Shown here piece after piece: positions 44,717 through 55,345 of a stretch of DNA of 64,000 nucleotides. The stretch is from contig CM038052.1 of assembly GCA_021397845.1 (NCBI GenBank), positions 34,642,449 to 34,706,448 on the forward strand, given 5' to 3'. A program made the position numbers and the translations under genes. A model generated the notes under the pieces. The model was not told the origin of the DNA. It ran no database searches and worked only from the letters and a program-made list of their open reading frames with translations. Source of the DNA: Areca catechu (taxonomy: Eukaryota; Streptophyta; Magnoliopsida; Arecales; Arecaceae). Positions within the stretch are counted from its first letter, which is position 1. Every line of letters begins with the position of its first letter.

Positions 44717-46136
44717 TGTTACAGCCGTGACAGTGACGTGGCCAGGCTCAGGTACCGCCGAATGCGATCGAGCCACGTGAAAGTTTCCCCGGCCGAGTCG
44801 GCGCCACGTCTTCAAGGCCAGGATCGGCAAGACTACACCGCCCAACGACTATCTAAGGCAAACTGCCCTCGCCGAGGTTGAGCTCGGCTCGGAGTTCCTC
44901 TACCACCCCATTGGCGCCCGGACCCGGAGGGGTCCGCCTAAGTGAGGTCGGCCGAGGTCAGGCGACCTCCTGCCACCTCGCCAGGTGTCCACCCAGGAGG
45001 GGTCCACCTAAGCCGAGGTCGGCCAATCCTTCGCCCTTCGCCAGGTGGCCACCCGGAGACGGGTCCACCTCGGCCAGGCGACCTCCTGCCACCTCGCCGG
45101 GTGTCCACCCAGGAGGGGTCCACCTAAGCCGAGGTCGGCCAATCCTTCGCCCTTCGCCAGGTGGCAACCCGGAGACGGGCCCACCTCGGCCGAAGCCAGG
45201 CGACCTCCTGCCACCTCGCCAGGTGTCCACCCAGGAGGGGTCCACCTAAGCCGAGGTCAGCCAATCCTTCGCCCTTCGCCAGGTGGCCACCCGGAGACGG
45301 GTCCAACTTAGCCGAGGTCAGACCGCTCGTACGGAGAGGGTCCCAGGGAGAGAAACGGGCCCCGAGGCCATCCCTCGGGCCGTACGAACCCCAGATGGCG
45401 CTCCGTACGGAGGGCGGCGGCACGCGGAACATCACTTGCATCGGCCCGACAGGTCCCACAGCCAAGAGACGCGATCCTGACGGAACAGGCCCCATAGATG
45501 GATGGCGCCCACGCTTGGGGAGGAGAGCGCTCTCGCTGGGCCCGAGGCCTGACCGGCCGCCTTGCCAGCGCCGCCCTCCCCTTTTTCTCTTCTGTCTTTG
45601 CCTTTTCCCTGCTGGGCCCGGTGGACGAGGTCGGAAAGCCGCCTGGCCCCCCTTCACCGAAAAGGGAAAAGAGAAAAGGACGGGGAGGGAAGTCTCCAAG
45701 GAGGAAGAAACAAGCGCACGACGAAAGGAGATAAAGAGGGAGGAATCTGGGGACGACAAGGTAAGCAAACAAGCCTGGGGAAGAAGAAGAAGCACCGGCA
45801 CAATGCCTTGCTCCGAGGGTAAAAACCCAGAAATCCCGAGAGGGGAACACTGGGTGTGAGCTCGGCCAGGAGGCCCAGCCGAGATTCTGGTCCCCAGAGC
45901 GTCTCTCTCACTAGTAAACTCTCTAAGTCTGGAGCCCCTTCGGGGGTCCGTCTGGAGAGTCTGTTCCTTCTCGTCGTCTACTGACTTGACAGTCGGAGCT
46001 CCCTCGCCGGAATCCCCGGCCAGGGTCTTCTAACCCCTTTTTTGCAGGTTCGCCGCGGGAAGGGAGGCTCCCTCGCCAGGCGGTCAGGAGGGATCGACGG
46101 ATCTGCGGCACGGGCGCGGCGGCGAGAGCGGCAACA
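44717..46136 (+). repeat. E3 5' LTR
   Basis: This 1,420-bp LTR reads TGTTACAG...GGCAACA. It holds three units of a 116-122-bp repeat starting GGCGACCTCCTGCCACCTCG (44961, 45077, 45199). A putative leader intron runs from donor AAG|GTAAGC (45761) to acceptor TTTTTTGCAG (46047). Confidence 0.95.
45761..46047 (+). other. Putative intron in the E3 LTR leader
   Basis: The donor matches the plant consensus (AAG|GTAAGC). The acceptor has a pyrimidine tract (CTAACCCCTTTTTTGCAG). The same pair is present in the right LTR (56512-56798) and, at equivalent positions, in the E2 LTR. Its removal would shorten the untranslated leader before gag. Confidence 0.45.
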
Positions 46137-46139
46137 GAT

Positions 46140-46151
46140 TGGCGCGCCAGG
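46140..46151 (+). other. E3 primer-binding site
   Basis: TGGCGCGCCAGG follows the LTR after the spacer GAT and continues into TAGGGGGGC, as in E2. Confidence 0.7.
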
Positions 46152-46215
46152 TAGGGGGGCAGGACACTGAACCCCAACGGGAGCCAGCTTTCTGCAAGTA
46201 TCGCGCTCTCCGACA

Positions 46216-47850
46216 ATGGTGGTCACTCGTGGACGCGAGGCATCCACCAGCCGTGTGGGGGAAGCCCACTCCCCTCCGGGGGACCACAGCCCCGAAAGGG
46301 AGCTTCCGGCTCCTCCTCCTCCTCCACAGCAACCTACCCCGGTGGACGGATCCCTTGCGGCCATCGTCCAGCAGCTGCAGACCTTGACCTCAGCGGTCCG
46401 GCAGCTTCAGCATCAGCAACGGTCCCTGGCCACCCAGTCGCAGCCAGGGACCCCCGCGGCCCGAGCCGCGGGGCAACGTGGGAGCTTGCGCTCAATTCAG
46501 GGTAGGCCATCCCATCCGAGGGCCGTCTCCAACCCCCGGGGAGCCACCGAGCTCCCGCAAAGAGAAACTACTCTGGCTCGGAGGATCACGAGAGCCGATC
46601 CCCAGCCGACGGGGCCGAAATGGTGCATCGCAGCAAGCGACGCCGAGGCCAAACCTCGCGCCGAGATCGATCGGCGCCCCCTTCACCCGCAGTCTCGGTG
46701 GAAGACTCCACCGACGAAGCCATCAGGCGCCAGGCCGAGAGGCGCCTGGAGGAGCATGAGCGCAAGCTGGCGGAGTTCGCCCGCCGATTCGCCGACCTGC
46801 AGAACTCATCGGCAGACCCGGCGGGCTACGACTCCCGCCCCCCTTTCTCTGAAGAAATCCAGGCGGAACCGATCCCGAAACGGTTCCGCATGCCGCAGGT
46901 GGATCCCTACGACGGGACCACCGACCCCCTGGACCATTTGGAGAGCTATAAAGCCCTCATGAGGATCCAGGGGGCCACCGACGCTCTTCTGTGCATCGCC
47001 TTCCCGGCGACCCTCCGGAAGGCCGCTCGAGTCTGGTTCACCCGCCTCGAGCCTGGATCCATTTGCTCCTTCCACCAGTTGGAAGGAAAGTTTGTGGCGC
47101 ACTTCGACGCCTGTCGAAAGGTGCCAAGAGAGGTGGACAGCCTCTTTTCTATCCTCCAGCGGGACCAGGAGCTGCTCCGGGACTACATCACCCGGTTCAA
47201 GACCGCAGCCCTGGAGATCTACAGCTTGGACGAGCCCGTCGCCATGCTGGCTTTGAAGCGCGGGCTCAAGACGTCCCGCCTAACCTACTCCCTGGACAAG
47301 AAGCCGCCCAAGACGTACTCCGAGCTCCTCCTCCGCGCCCACAAGTACATCCGAGCGGAGGAGGCTGACCGCACCCGTCGAGAGTTGGACGGGAAGACTC
47401 CGAAGAAGCCGCTCCCGAGGGACGCCCCGGGAGCTCGGAGGCCTGGGCCATCTGCCGACCCTCGCCCGAATCCAAGGCCGAGGGGCGAGGCCACTCCCGA
47501 GCGGAGGTACACCCCTCTCCTCGCACCTCGAACGAAGATCCTCATGGAAATCGAGGGCGAGCGCTACCTCCGCCGACCTCCTCCTCAGAACCCGAGAGCC
47601 GTCCGAGACAAATCGAAGTACTGCCAGTTCCACCGCGAGCACGGGCATGACACGGAGGAGTGTCGCCACCTGAAGCGGGAGATCGAAGAGCTGATCATGA
47701 GGGGTTACCTCAGGAAGTTCGTTAAGAACGAGGCCCCCTCTGAAGGGCAACCACTCGCGGCCTTACCACCTGTCCCTGCGATCGACAACCGCCCAACGGA
47801 GAAGCCCGTGGGCATGATCTCACGCGGGTCCGGTCGAGCGACGAAAAGAG
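46216..47850 (+). pseudogene. E3 Gag
   Basis: The start is ATG 46216 (MVVTRGREASTS), the same place as in E2. A Pro-rich and Gln-rich N-terminal part is followed, after a 1-nt frame change near 46560-46650, by the Retrotrans_gag core (DPYDGTTDPLDHLESYKALM, LTYSLDKKPPKTYSELL) and the CX2HX4HX4C zinc motif CQFHREHGHDTEEC (C335, H338, H343, C348 of the reading from 46620). From 46620 to 48029 the frame is open through gag into protease. Gag forms the virus-like particle and packages the RNA. Confidence 0.88.
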
Positions 47851-48257
47851 CCCGGGAAGTCGGGAACCCAGAGAATGTAATCCCTCCCAAGGGGGGGGAA
47901 GTTAATGATAATGTAAACAACGATGCCGTGGTGGTCGAGATGACCATCGCGAAGCATCCTGTACATCGAATCATGGTGGATAGTGGAAGCTCGCTGACGT
48001 ACTTTTTTACGACGCTTTCTCTCGGATGAACTTGTCCCCCGATCAGCTGAAACCAGTGCACACCCCCTGGTAGGTTTTACAGGGGACTCCGTGGGGGTCG
48101 AGGGGGAGATCACTCTCCCGGTCACCGCCGGATCCCCACCCCGGCAGGCGACCGTCCTAATAACATTTGCCGTCGTCAGGCTCCCCTCGCCTTACAACGC
48201 CATCCTCGGGCGTCCGGGCTCAACCAACTGGACGCCACCATCTCCACGAGAAGGCTG
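47851..48257 (+). pseudogene. E3 aspartic protease with three 1-bp deletions
   Basis: The catalytic Asp of MVDSGSS is at 47979-47981. Comparison with E1 and E2 shows one base missing at about 47993, another at about 48064 (in a C run) and another at about 48217, each shifting the frame by one. After the third the original frame returns, so RT is again in frame with Gag. The text GVEGEITLPVTAGSPPRQ and NAILGRPG is readable in the shifted frame. Confidence 0.8.
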
Positions 48258-49744
48258 TTGGTACAGTTCCCCATGCCTTCCGGGCTCGGGGAGATGAAGG
48301 GGACGACCCAGCCAGTCCCGCTCTGCCTCCAGACGGTCCCAAGCACCGGGGGCGCGGAGCTCGCCCATGATGTCGACGACCTCGATCTGAGAGAGAAGGA
48401 ACCCAGGGGAGGGCTCGTAGAGCGCCTGCTGGCTTTTCCCCTCGGTTCGGACCCCCTGAAGATGGTGCAAGTCGGGGCCCAGCTCCCTGAGGAAGAACGA
48501 ACCCGCCTGCTGGAGTTCCTCCGTGCCAACGCTGACGTGTTCGCCTGGTCAGCAGCCGACATGCCGGGCATCCCGCCCGAGGTCATCTCGCACAGGCTAA
48601 ACGTGGACCCAAATTGCCGCCCGGTCTACCAGAAGAAGAGAAGCTTCGCCATAGAGAGACAGAAGGCGATCAACGAGGAAGTAGAGAAGCTCCTCGCCGC
48701 CGGTTTTGTCCGAGAGGTCCAGTACCCCAGTTGGCTGGCAAACGTGGTCATGGTAAAGAAGAGTAGCGGTAAGTGGAGGATCTGTGTGGACTACACCGAC
48801 CTCAACCGAGCTTGCCCAAAGGACAGCTTCCCTCTTCCAAAGATCGACCAGCTGGTCGACACCACCTCGGGGCATCGCCTCCTGTCGTTCATGGACGCCT
48901 TCTCCGGATACAACCAGATCCGGATGAACCCGGAGGACGAAGAGCACATCGCCTTCATAACTGACCGCGGAACCTTTTGCTATAGGATGATGCCATTTGG
49001 CCTCAAGAACGTGGGGGCAACGTACCAGCGCCTGGTCAGTAGAATCTTCAAAGACCAGATCGGCCGCAACATGCAGGTGTACGTGGACGACATGCTGGTA
49101 ATGAGCAAACCCAATTTAGACCACGTGGCTGACTTGGCGGAGACGTTCGGCAACCTCCGACGCCATCAAATGAAGCTGAACCCGGCGAAGTGCGCCTTCG
49201 GCGTCTCCGCCGGGAAGTTCCTAAGGTTTATGGTGACCCAAAGAGGAATCGAAGCCAACCCGGAGAAGGTCCAGGCCATCCTGGACATGGAGCAGCCCGC
49301 CTCCAAGAAGCAAGTGCAACAACTAACCAGCCGAGTTGCGGCCCTTAGCCGTTTTATCTCCAGGTCGGTGGACCGCTGCCGTCCCTTCTTCAAGGTGCTG
49401 AGGAAGATGAATGACTTTGCTTGGACCGAGGAATGCCAGCAGGCCTTCGAGGAGCTGAAGAAGACGCTTGCATCGCCACCATTGCTGTCCAGGCCCGAGG
49501 AGGGAGAGGAGATTACCCTCTACCTGGCGGTTACCCCGGAAGCCGTCAGCTCAGTCTTGGTTCAAACCGACGGCCAGGGGGCCTAGCGGCCGGTGTACTA
49601 TACCAGCAAACTCCTCCGTGACGCGGAGCTCGGGTATTCTCGGCCCGAGAAACTCGTTTTTGCGCTAATAGTGTCTGCCCAACATCTCAGCCTTATTTTC
49701 AAGCGCACCCCATCGCTGTCCTGACGGATCAACCGCTGAAAGCA
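48258..49744 (+). pseudogene. E3 reverse transcriptase and RNase H
   Basis: The segment 48258-49586 is open for 442 codons and contains a complete RT core: FAWSAADMPGIP, WRICVDYTDLN (173-183), FMDAFSGYNQI (211-221) and YVDDML (275-280). All catalytic residues are present. TAG at 49584-49586 stands where a Gln is expected, and one base is missing near 49689 in RNase H. The following RNase H text (TDQPLKAVLSRPDTSGRL) continues in the shifted frame. Confidence 0.88.
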
Positions 49745-50602
49745 GTGCTCAGCCGACCCGATACCTCGGGACGATTGGCAAAGTGGGCACTGAAGCTCAG
49801 CGAGTTCGACATTACGTACAGGCCGAGGTCGGCCATGAAGGCACAGGTGCTGGCCGACTTCTTGGTCGAATGTGCAGGCTTGGGCAAGGAGCCCGAGGAA
49901 GGCCCCTCAGGTCGGTCGATGGAGATAGGCACCGACGAGCCCGGAGAGGATGCCTGGATCCTCCATGTAGACGGAGCCTCAAACTCCGGTGGGAGCGGGG
50001 CTGGGCTCATCCTTGCCAACAGCAACGGGGTCGTCGCCGAATGCGCACTCCGTTTCCAATTCCCCGCGACAAATAACCAGGCGGAGTACGAGGCACTTCT
50101 TGCCAGACTGAGAGTCTCCCGCGAGCTGGGCGTAACCAACCTCAAGGCTTTCACTGATTCCCAGCTCGTGGCGGGGCAGGTGTCCGGGGAGTACGTCGCA
50201 CACGACCCCCAAATGGCGAGATACTTGGAGCTCGTCAAAGAGGGCGCGTCCAGATTCCGACGCTTCAACATCTTCCATATCCCCCGCGGGGAGAACGCCC
50301 GCGCGGATGCTCTCTCCTGACTGGCGACCCTACCGGACACGATGCTGGGACGCGCCTATGTGGAGCGCCTTGAGGTCCCAAGCCTCGAAGCACCGGTGAA
50401 GGTCCACCAGGTCGGCCATGAACCCAGCTGGATAGACAAGTACGCCGCATACATCACCAATGGCACCCTGCTAGAGAACCGCGAGGCGGCTCGCCTCATC
50501 AGGAAGAAGGCCGTGCGATTCGTCCTGATGGACGGGCAGTTGTATCGAAGATCCTACTCCTACCCCCTCCTCAAGTGCATAGGATCCACGTAAGCCAAGC
50601 TT
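49745..50602 (+). pseudogene. E3 second RNase H and linker to integrase
   Basis: The reading from 49745 has the four acidic RNase H residues: VDGASN (D76), AEYEALLA (E114), TDSQLV (D138) and ADALS (D188). TGA at 50318-50320 replaces an Arg codon (CGA, a CpG transition). The frame continues to TAA at 50591-50593, where Glu is expected. The three segments are in one frame. A second RNase H is characteristic of the Tat lineage. Confidence 0.85.
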
Positions 50603-51643
50603 GTGCTCCAGGAGATTCACGAAGGCGTCTGCGGAAACCATGTGGGGGGCAGGGCATTGGCGTACAAGGCCCTCCGTCAGGGCTACTTCTGGGAGACAAT
50701 GAAGGAAGACGCCGCCGACTTCGTGAAGAAGTGCGACCGGTGCCAGCGTCACGCCACGGTGCAGCGGCAGCCCTCCAACCCAATCTCGCAGCTCTCGGCC
50801 CCCTGGCCGTTCGCCCAGTGGGGGATGGACCTCCTGGGCCCATTCCCGCCGGCGTCTGGCCAGCGGAAGTTCTTGATAGTGGCCATCGACTACTTCACGA
50901 AGTGGGTCGAGGCCGAACCCTTGGCAAGGATCACCGAAGCAAACGTCGCCAAGTTCTTTTGGAAGTCCATCGTCTGCCGCTTCGGCCTCCCCCACACCGT
51001 GGTCACCGACAACGGGCGCCAGTTTGACTTCCGGGAATTCGAAGAATTCTGCAGCGACCTCGGCATCAGGCATCGCTTTACCTCGGTGGCGCATCCTCAG
51101 ACCAATGGGGAGGCCGAAGTCACGAACAGGACCATTCTTCAGGGCCTCCGCACGCGGCTGGACCAGGCCAAGGGCAGGTGGGCCGATGAGCTTCCCAGCG
51201 TCCTCTGGGCATACCACACCACCCCGAGGACGGCTACCGACGAAACCCCGTTCAACCTCGTCTTCGGAGCCGAGGCAGTCATCCCGATCGAGCTCAGCCT
51301 ACCCACACTGCGTGTGGAGCAATACGACGAGACAGAAAACCCAGCCAGGATGATGCTCAACCTGGACCTTCTCGAGGAAACGAGGGACAAGGCCAGAGTT
51401 CGAATGGCGGCGTATAGGCAACGTGTGGCCAGATATTATAACTCCCATGTGCGGCCGAAGGTTTTCCGTCCCGGAGACTTGGTCCTCCGGCGCGCTGAAG
51501 CCTCCCAGCCACGGGAATGCGGTAAGTTATCACCCAACTGGGAAGGCCCATATCGGGTGGCAGAAGCCCTCCCTCATGGAGCATATTACTTGAGGAATTG
51601 GGAGGTGCCAGGTTCCCCCGGACGTGGAACTCCTCGAACCTAA
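50603..51643 (+). CDS. E3 integrase (open, part of a broken polyprotein)
   Basis: The frame is open for 346 codons. The HHCC zinc domain has H6, H13, C44 and C47; the catalytic triad is D96 (AIDYFTKW), D136 (VTDNGRQF) and E172 (NGEAEV), with 35 residues between the last two. The C-terminal GDLVLRRAEASQPREC motif is present. There is no chromodomain, as expected for Tat. The last 15 or so residues appear shifted by a 1-nt change. The first codon is not a true start; in an intact element this would be the end of Pol. Confidence 0.88.
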   Translation: MLQEIHEGVCGNHVGGRALAYKALRQGYFWETMKEDAADFVKKCDRCQRHATVQRQPSNPISQLSAPWPFAQWGMDLLGPFPPASGQRKFLIVAIDYFTKWVEAEPLARITEANVAKFFWKSIVCRFGLPHTVVTDNGRQFDFREFEEFCSDLGIRHRFTSVAHPQTNGEAEVTNRTILQGLRTRLDQAKGRWADELPSVLWAYHTTPRTATDETPFNLVFGAEAVIPIELSLPTLRVEQYDETENPARMMLNLDLLEETRDKARVRMAAYRQRVARYYNSHVRPKVFRPGDLVLRRAEASQPRECGKLSPNWEGPYRVAEALPHGAYYLRNWEVPGSPGRGTPRT

Positions 51644-51723
51644 GGATGTACTATCAGTAATGTAAGGTTCCCTGTTTCTGCAACAAAGTTCCCCCACTTC
51701 AAACACTCTTTTCTCGCTTCGAC

Positions 51724-52270
51724 AAGGAAGCCTACGGCATCGGGCTCGGTCCGGAAATCCTGGGCTTCGGCCTGGAAGGCGGCGCTAAACCCAGTTCGCC
51801 CATGCACGCCCGGAGAACAGCTCAGTAAGCCGCGCAAGGCTTGAGAAAGCCTGCGGCGTCGAGCTCAGTCCGGAGATCCTGGGCTTCGGCCTGGAAGGTG
51901 GCGCCGAACCTAGTTCGCCCACGCAAGCCCGGAGAATAGCTCAGTAAGCCGCGCAAGGCTTGAGAAAGCCTGCGGCGTCGAGCTCAGTCCGGAGATCCTG
52001 GGCTTCGGCCTGGAAGGTGGCGCCGAATCCAGTTCGCCCATGCAAGCCCGGAGAACGGCTCAGTAAGCCGCGCAAGGCTTGAGAAAGCCTGCGGCATCGA
52101 GCTCAGTCCGGAGATCCTGGGCTTCGGCCTGGAAGGTGGCACCGAACCCAGTTCGCCCACGCAAGCCCGGAGAACAGCTCAGCAAGCCGCGCAAGGCTTG
52201 AGAAAGCCTGCGGCATCGAGCTCAGTCCGGAGATCCTGGGCTTCGGCCTGGAAGATGGTGCAGAAACCGT
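51724..52270. repeat. E3 119-bp tandem array
   Basis: There are about 4.6 copies with a period of 119 bp (GAGAAAGCCTGCGGC at 51843, 51962, 52081 and 52200). The unit also contains GAGATCCTGGGCTTCGGCCT. It lies between integrase and the 3' end of the antisense gene. Confidence 0.93.
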
Positions 52271-53305
52271 GTCGCCTGCGCAAGTATGAAGGCGGCCCCA
52301 AAGACGGGCCCGCTTAAGGCCTACTCTGCCGCCATGCGATCTGGGAGGCCCCAACCTTCGATTTGAGCAATGGAAGGACCAGGCCTGCAACTGTTTCAAG
52401 TGTTCCATACCAACATCTCAGAAAGAAAGAAGAAGAAAAGTGAGGTAAGATGAACACGAAGTTTTGTCAAACTGAAACTTTCATTGATATAAAGGATCAG
52501 TACAAGCTGGGAGTCCCGACAGGCCGGGAGTCCCCAAAAAAAAAACAACAACAGAAGAAGAAAAAGAAAAGACAACAGGGAGAAGGCGCTGGGTTCACTG
52601 TGGTGCAGGGTCGGAGCCCTCTACCGGGGGCGCGGGTGCTGCGTCCTCGACTTCTACGGCGGTCGGCTCTCGAGGCTGCTCCGGAGCCGCAGCCTCACTG
52701 GTCGACGGCGCCGCAGGAGTTGCTTCGGCCGCGCCGGAGGCCCTGCTCTCGCCTCCTAGCCTCCTACCTCCAATCACCACCCCGCTCAGATCCAGCTCGG
52801 GGAAGAGGGCCCCCACCTTCTCCCGGCACATCCGGAACCCCTTCAAGAAGGAGTCCACGGCGGCCTCCCGGACCTCCGACGTGTACTCGTCAGAAGCCCG
52901 GAATTTCGGGATGGCCTCCTGCGCCTCCCGCTTTGCGGCCTCCAGGAGTCCGTTGACGTACGCACTCCGGTCTTTCGCCGCGGTTGCGTCTCGCCGGGCC
53001 TCCTCCAACTGGCGCTCCAGCCACTGGGAGTGGGCCTGCAGGCGGGCCTTCTCCGCCACCTCCTCCTCCGAGCGGTGCTGGTTGGAGGTCCGCTCCTCCG
53101 ACAGGGAAGCCTCCAGCTCTTTGTTCCGCCCCTCGGAATGCGCCAGGTCGGACTGGAGGGCCTGGTTGTTGGCTCGCAACTCGGCCCCCTTCTCCATCAG
53201 GTCCTTGACATCGGCCGCGAGCTTGCCGAGCTTCAGCTCCTTCTCGGAGTCCCTTTTGGCGTTCCCTACGAGGAAGTTCCTCAGTAGGAGAACGTCGTTC
53301 CCGAT

Positions 53306-53386
53306 CTACACCAACAAGAGCAGATCATGTCAGGATGAAAAGAGTTAGGTTTTGAAAGGAAAAGAAGGGAAGAAGCTCGAACTTAC
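53306..53386 (-). other. Intron 2 of the E3 antisense gene
   Basis: The donor is TCACG|GTAAGT and the acceptor TTGGTGTAG|ATCGG; the length is 81 bp, phase 0. The frames of exons 2 and 3 join without shift. Confidence 0.72.
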
Positions 53387-53900
53387 CGTGAAGAGCTGCG
53401 GTAGGATCCCGAGCAGCGCATCAGCGTAATCCCGGCCGCCCCGAGCTCGGCGGTCCCGGGCGGTGGAGGTGTACTCCATGATCCTCTCCGCGAGCCCTTT
53501 GTCGCGGATGACCGAGTCCCGCTGGGTGATCACCGGTGCCGGGGGCGTCAGGCCGGCTCCTGCGGCGGCCGCCCATCAGCTGGGGCCGCGGTCGACGGGC
53601 CGACGGTGGCCACAGGCTGCACTGTTGAGGCGGCAGTGACGACGGGCCCGGCGCTGGGCGGAGCAGCAGGCGGAGGAGCCATCTCGGCGGCGGCGCCACC
53701 AGGTCGCGCGGCCGGGGCATCAGCGGCCCCGCCCTGAGGCAACCTGGGCGGGGGAACGACAGCAACCGGGCTGGGCACGATCACCGTCATGACCTCCCGG
53801 CTCGCCTCTGTACGAGCCCTCTTCGCCGCGGGCTCGTCCACCTCAACGACATCCCGCTGGGCTGCGCCCTCCAGGAGGTTCTCCAGCAAAAATTTCATCC

Positions 53901-53983
53901 CTGCAAAACAAAGGAACAGAAAGTCAGCCGGCTCAGTCATGAAGAAAAAGGGGGGCAGAAGTCAAAGTGGAGCCGAGTCTCAC
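53901..53983 (-). other. Intron 1 of the E3 antisense gene
   Basis: The donor is GACGG|GTGAGA and the acceptor TGTTTTGCAG|GGATG; the length is 83 bp, phase 1, joining GAG ACG G to GG ATG AAA. Confidence 0.72.
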
Positions 53984-54932
53984 CCGTCTCGCAGATGGGA
54001 CTGATCCCGGCCTCAAAAAGATTCTGCTCAGAGAGCAGAACCTCGAGTGCCGGGACCACGTCGCTCAGGAGCTGGGAATAGGACTCTTGGTCCGCCGACT
54101 CGACCTGAGAATTCCGGTTCGGGGTCCGGTCCGGTTCACTTCAGGCCCAGTCGACGTCTTCGACTGAGGCGAAGAAAACCGGCTCTTCCAGCCCTTGACC
54201 GAGGAAGGGAGGTCGAACCGGAGACACCTGGGCCGGGGCGAAATATACCACCAGCCGTCATCGGTGGAGCACTTCTTCAAGGTGAACAAGGCCCTGAAGA
54301 GGGAGAAACGGGCAACGAACCCATGGAAGTGACAAAGACAATGAAAGAAAAGATGACCCGGATGGCGTTGGGAGCCAGCTGGGCCGGGACAAGCCGGAAA
54401 TGGCTGAGGAAGGAAAGAAAGAAGGGGTGCAGAGGAAACCGAAGTCCCCCAAGGAGGAAGTCCTCGTAGAAGGCTATGCGGCCGGGGCCACTCATGGTGA
54501 CGCGCTCCCCGGACTGCGGAACAAACAAGCGGATGGACCCCGGGATGCCGTAAGCATCCCGGAGCAGAGAAAGATCGCCTTCGGTCATGGTGGAGGCATG
54601 ACCGGAGGGACCGGCGGGAAGAGAAGAAGGTGCAGGAAGAGCAGGAAAAGCCGGAAGAGAGCGAAGGGGGACGGCAGGAGCAACCGGAGGAGGCCGGATC
54701 CCCCTAGGGATGCCAATGGTGACACCCCGGGTTGCAGACGCCGGCGGATCTCCTCCGGGATTGTCTCCTCATCTGAGGAGGAAGAAGATGGAGTCCTCGG
54801 CCGGGATGGACCGGCCTCGTCCGGGTTGGAAGAGACATGGCGACGGCGCGCCATGGAACAGAGAAGGACAGAGGATCGAAGAGAAAAGAAAATAGAGAAA
54901 AGGAAGGGGACCGGAGAGGGAGAAGGAGGCAC

Positions 54933-55330
54933 TCACCGAAAATGCGCCAGACGAGTGCAAGGCAACAGGAGTTAGTCTGCAGCAAACCGCCCATGGAGCA
55001 AGGGGAAAGGCCTCGTTCTGGAAAGTCCCCTCCCTTTCAAACTCAGCCGATAGCGACCGTACCCGTCATTCCGCCTCAGGCCACTGGATGATTGCCACGT
55101 GGGCGCACGCCCGACACCGACGCCTCGTTAGCAGAGTAACGGCCTCTGCCTCGAAGCGACGCATTAATTGCAGGCAAGTGGGCGACGCGTGGCGGCTCCC
55201 CATAGGTTTTCAGCCGCATCGAGCCACGGCGACGAGGATCGTGGCAATTATGATGCAAGATCTTCGCCTCCCCATGTCATGTCCGCATTCAATCCCGACG
55301 TTCCGTTCTACGACGCCCCGACGGAACGGC
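54933..55330. other. E3 upstream region of the antisense gene
   Basis: No coding sequence was recognised. TTTGAAAGGGAGGGGACTTT on the minus strand near 55025-55045 resembles the E2 block at the same place. There is no TATA box. Confidence 0.35.
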
Positions 55331-55345
55331 GGGCTGGGGGGCAAC
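55331..55345 (+). other. E3 polypurine tract
   Basis: GGGCTGGGGGGCAAC lies directly before TGTTAC of the 3' LTR. Confidence 0.85.

Larger units (their letters stand above)
52595..54854 (-). pseudogene. E3 antisense extra gene, three exons, near-intact
   Basis: Exon 1 (54854-53984): MARRRHVSSN, a Ser-rich acidic stretch, then YGIP, GLRFPLHPFF and PAQLAPNAIR (Transposase_28), ending in LEVLLSEQNLFEAG. Exon 2 (53900-53387): MKFLLENLLEG, the KRAR patch, an Ala/Pro-rich part and YADALLGILPQLFT. Exon 3 (53305-52595): a coiled coil (ELRANNQALQSDL), then REAAVDSFLKGFRMC and LFPELDLSG, with an acidic Pro tail. Only two 1-bp deletions, both in T runs of exon 1 (about 54340 and 54170), and one TGA (near 54145) break it. 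The upstream Met at 54932 is in frame, but 54854 agrees with the other copies. Function unknown; a coiled coil and a basic patch suggest a nuclear, self-associating protein. Confidence 0.82.

Noticed and set aside
44878..45860. Long open readings on both strands of the E3 LTR (up to about 230 codons), repeated in the right LTR at 55540-56662
   Set aside because: They overlap in several frames, follow the GC-rich tandem units and end within non-coding LTR sequence. They match no protein family and are present twice only because the LTRs are copies.
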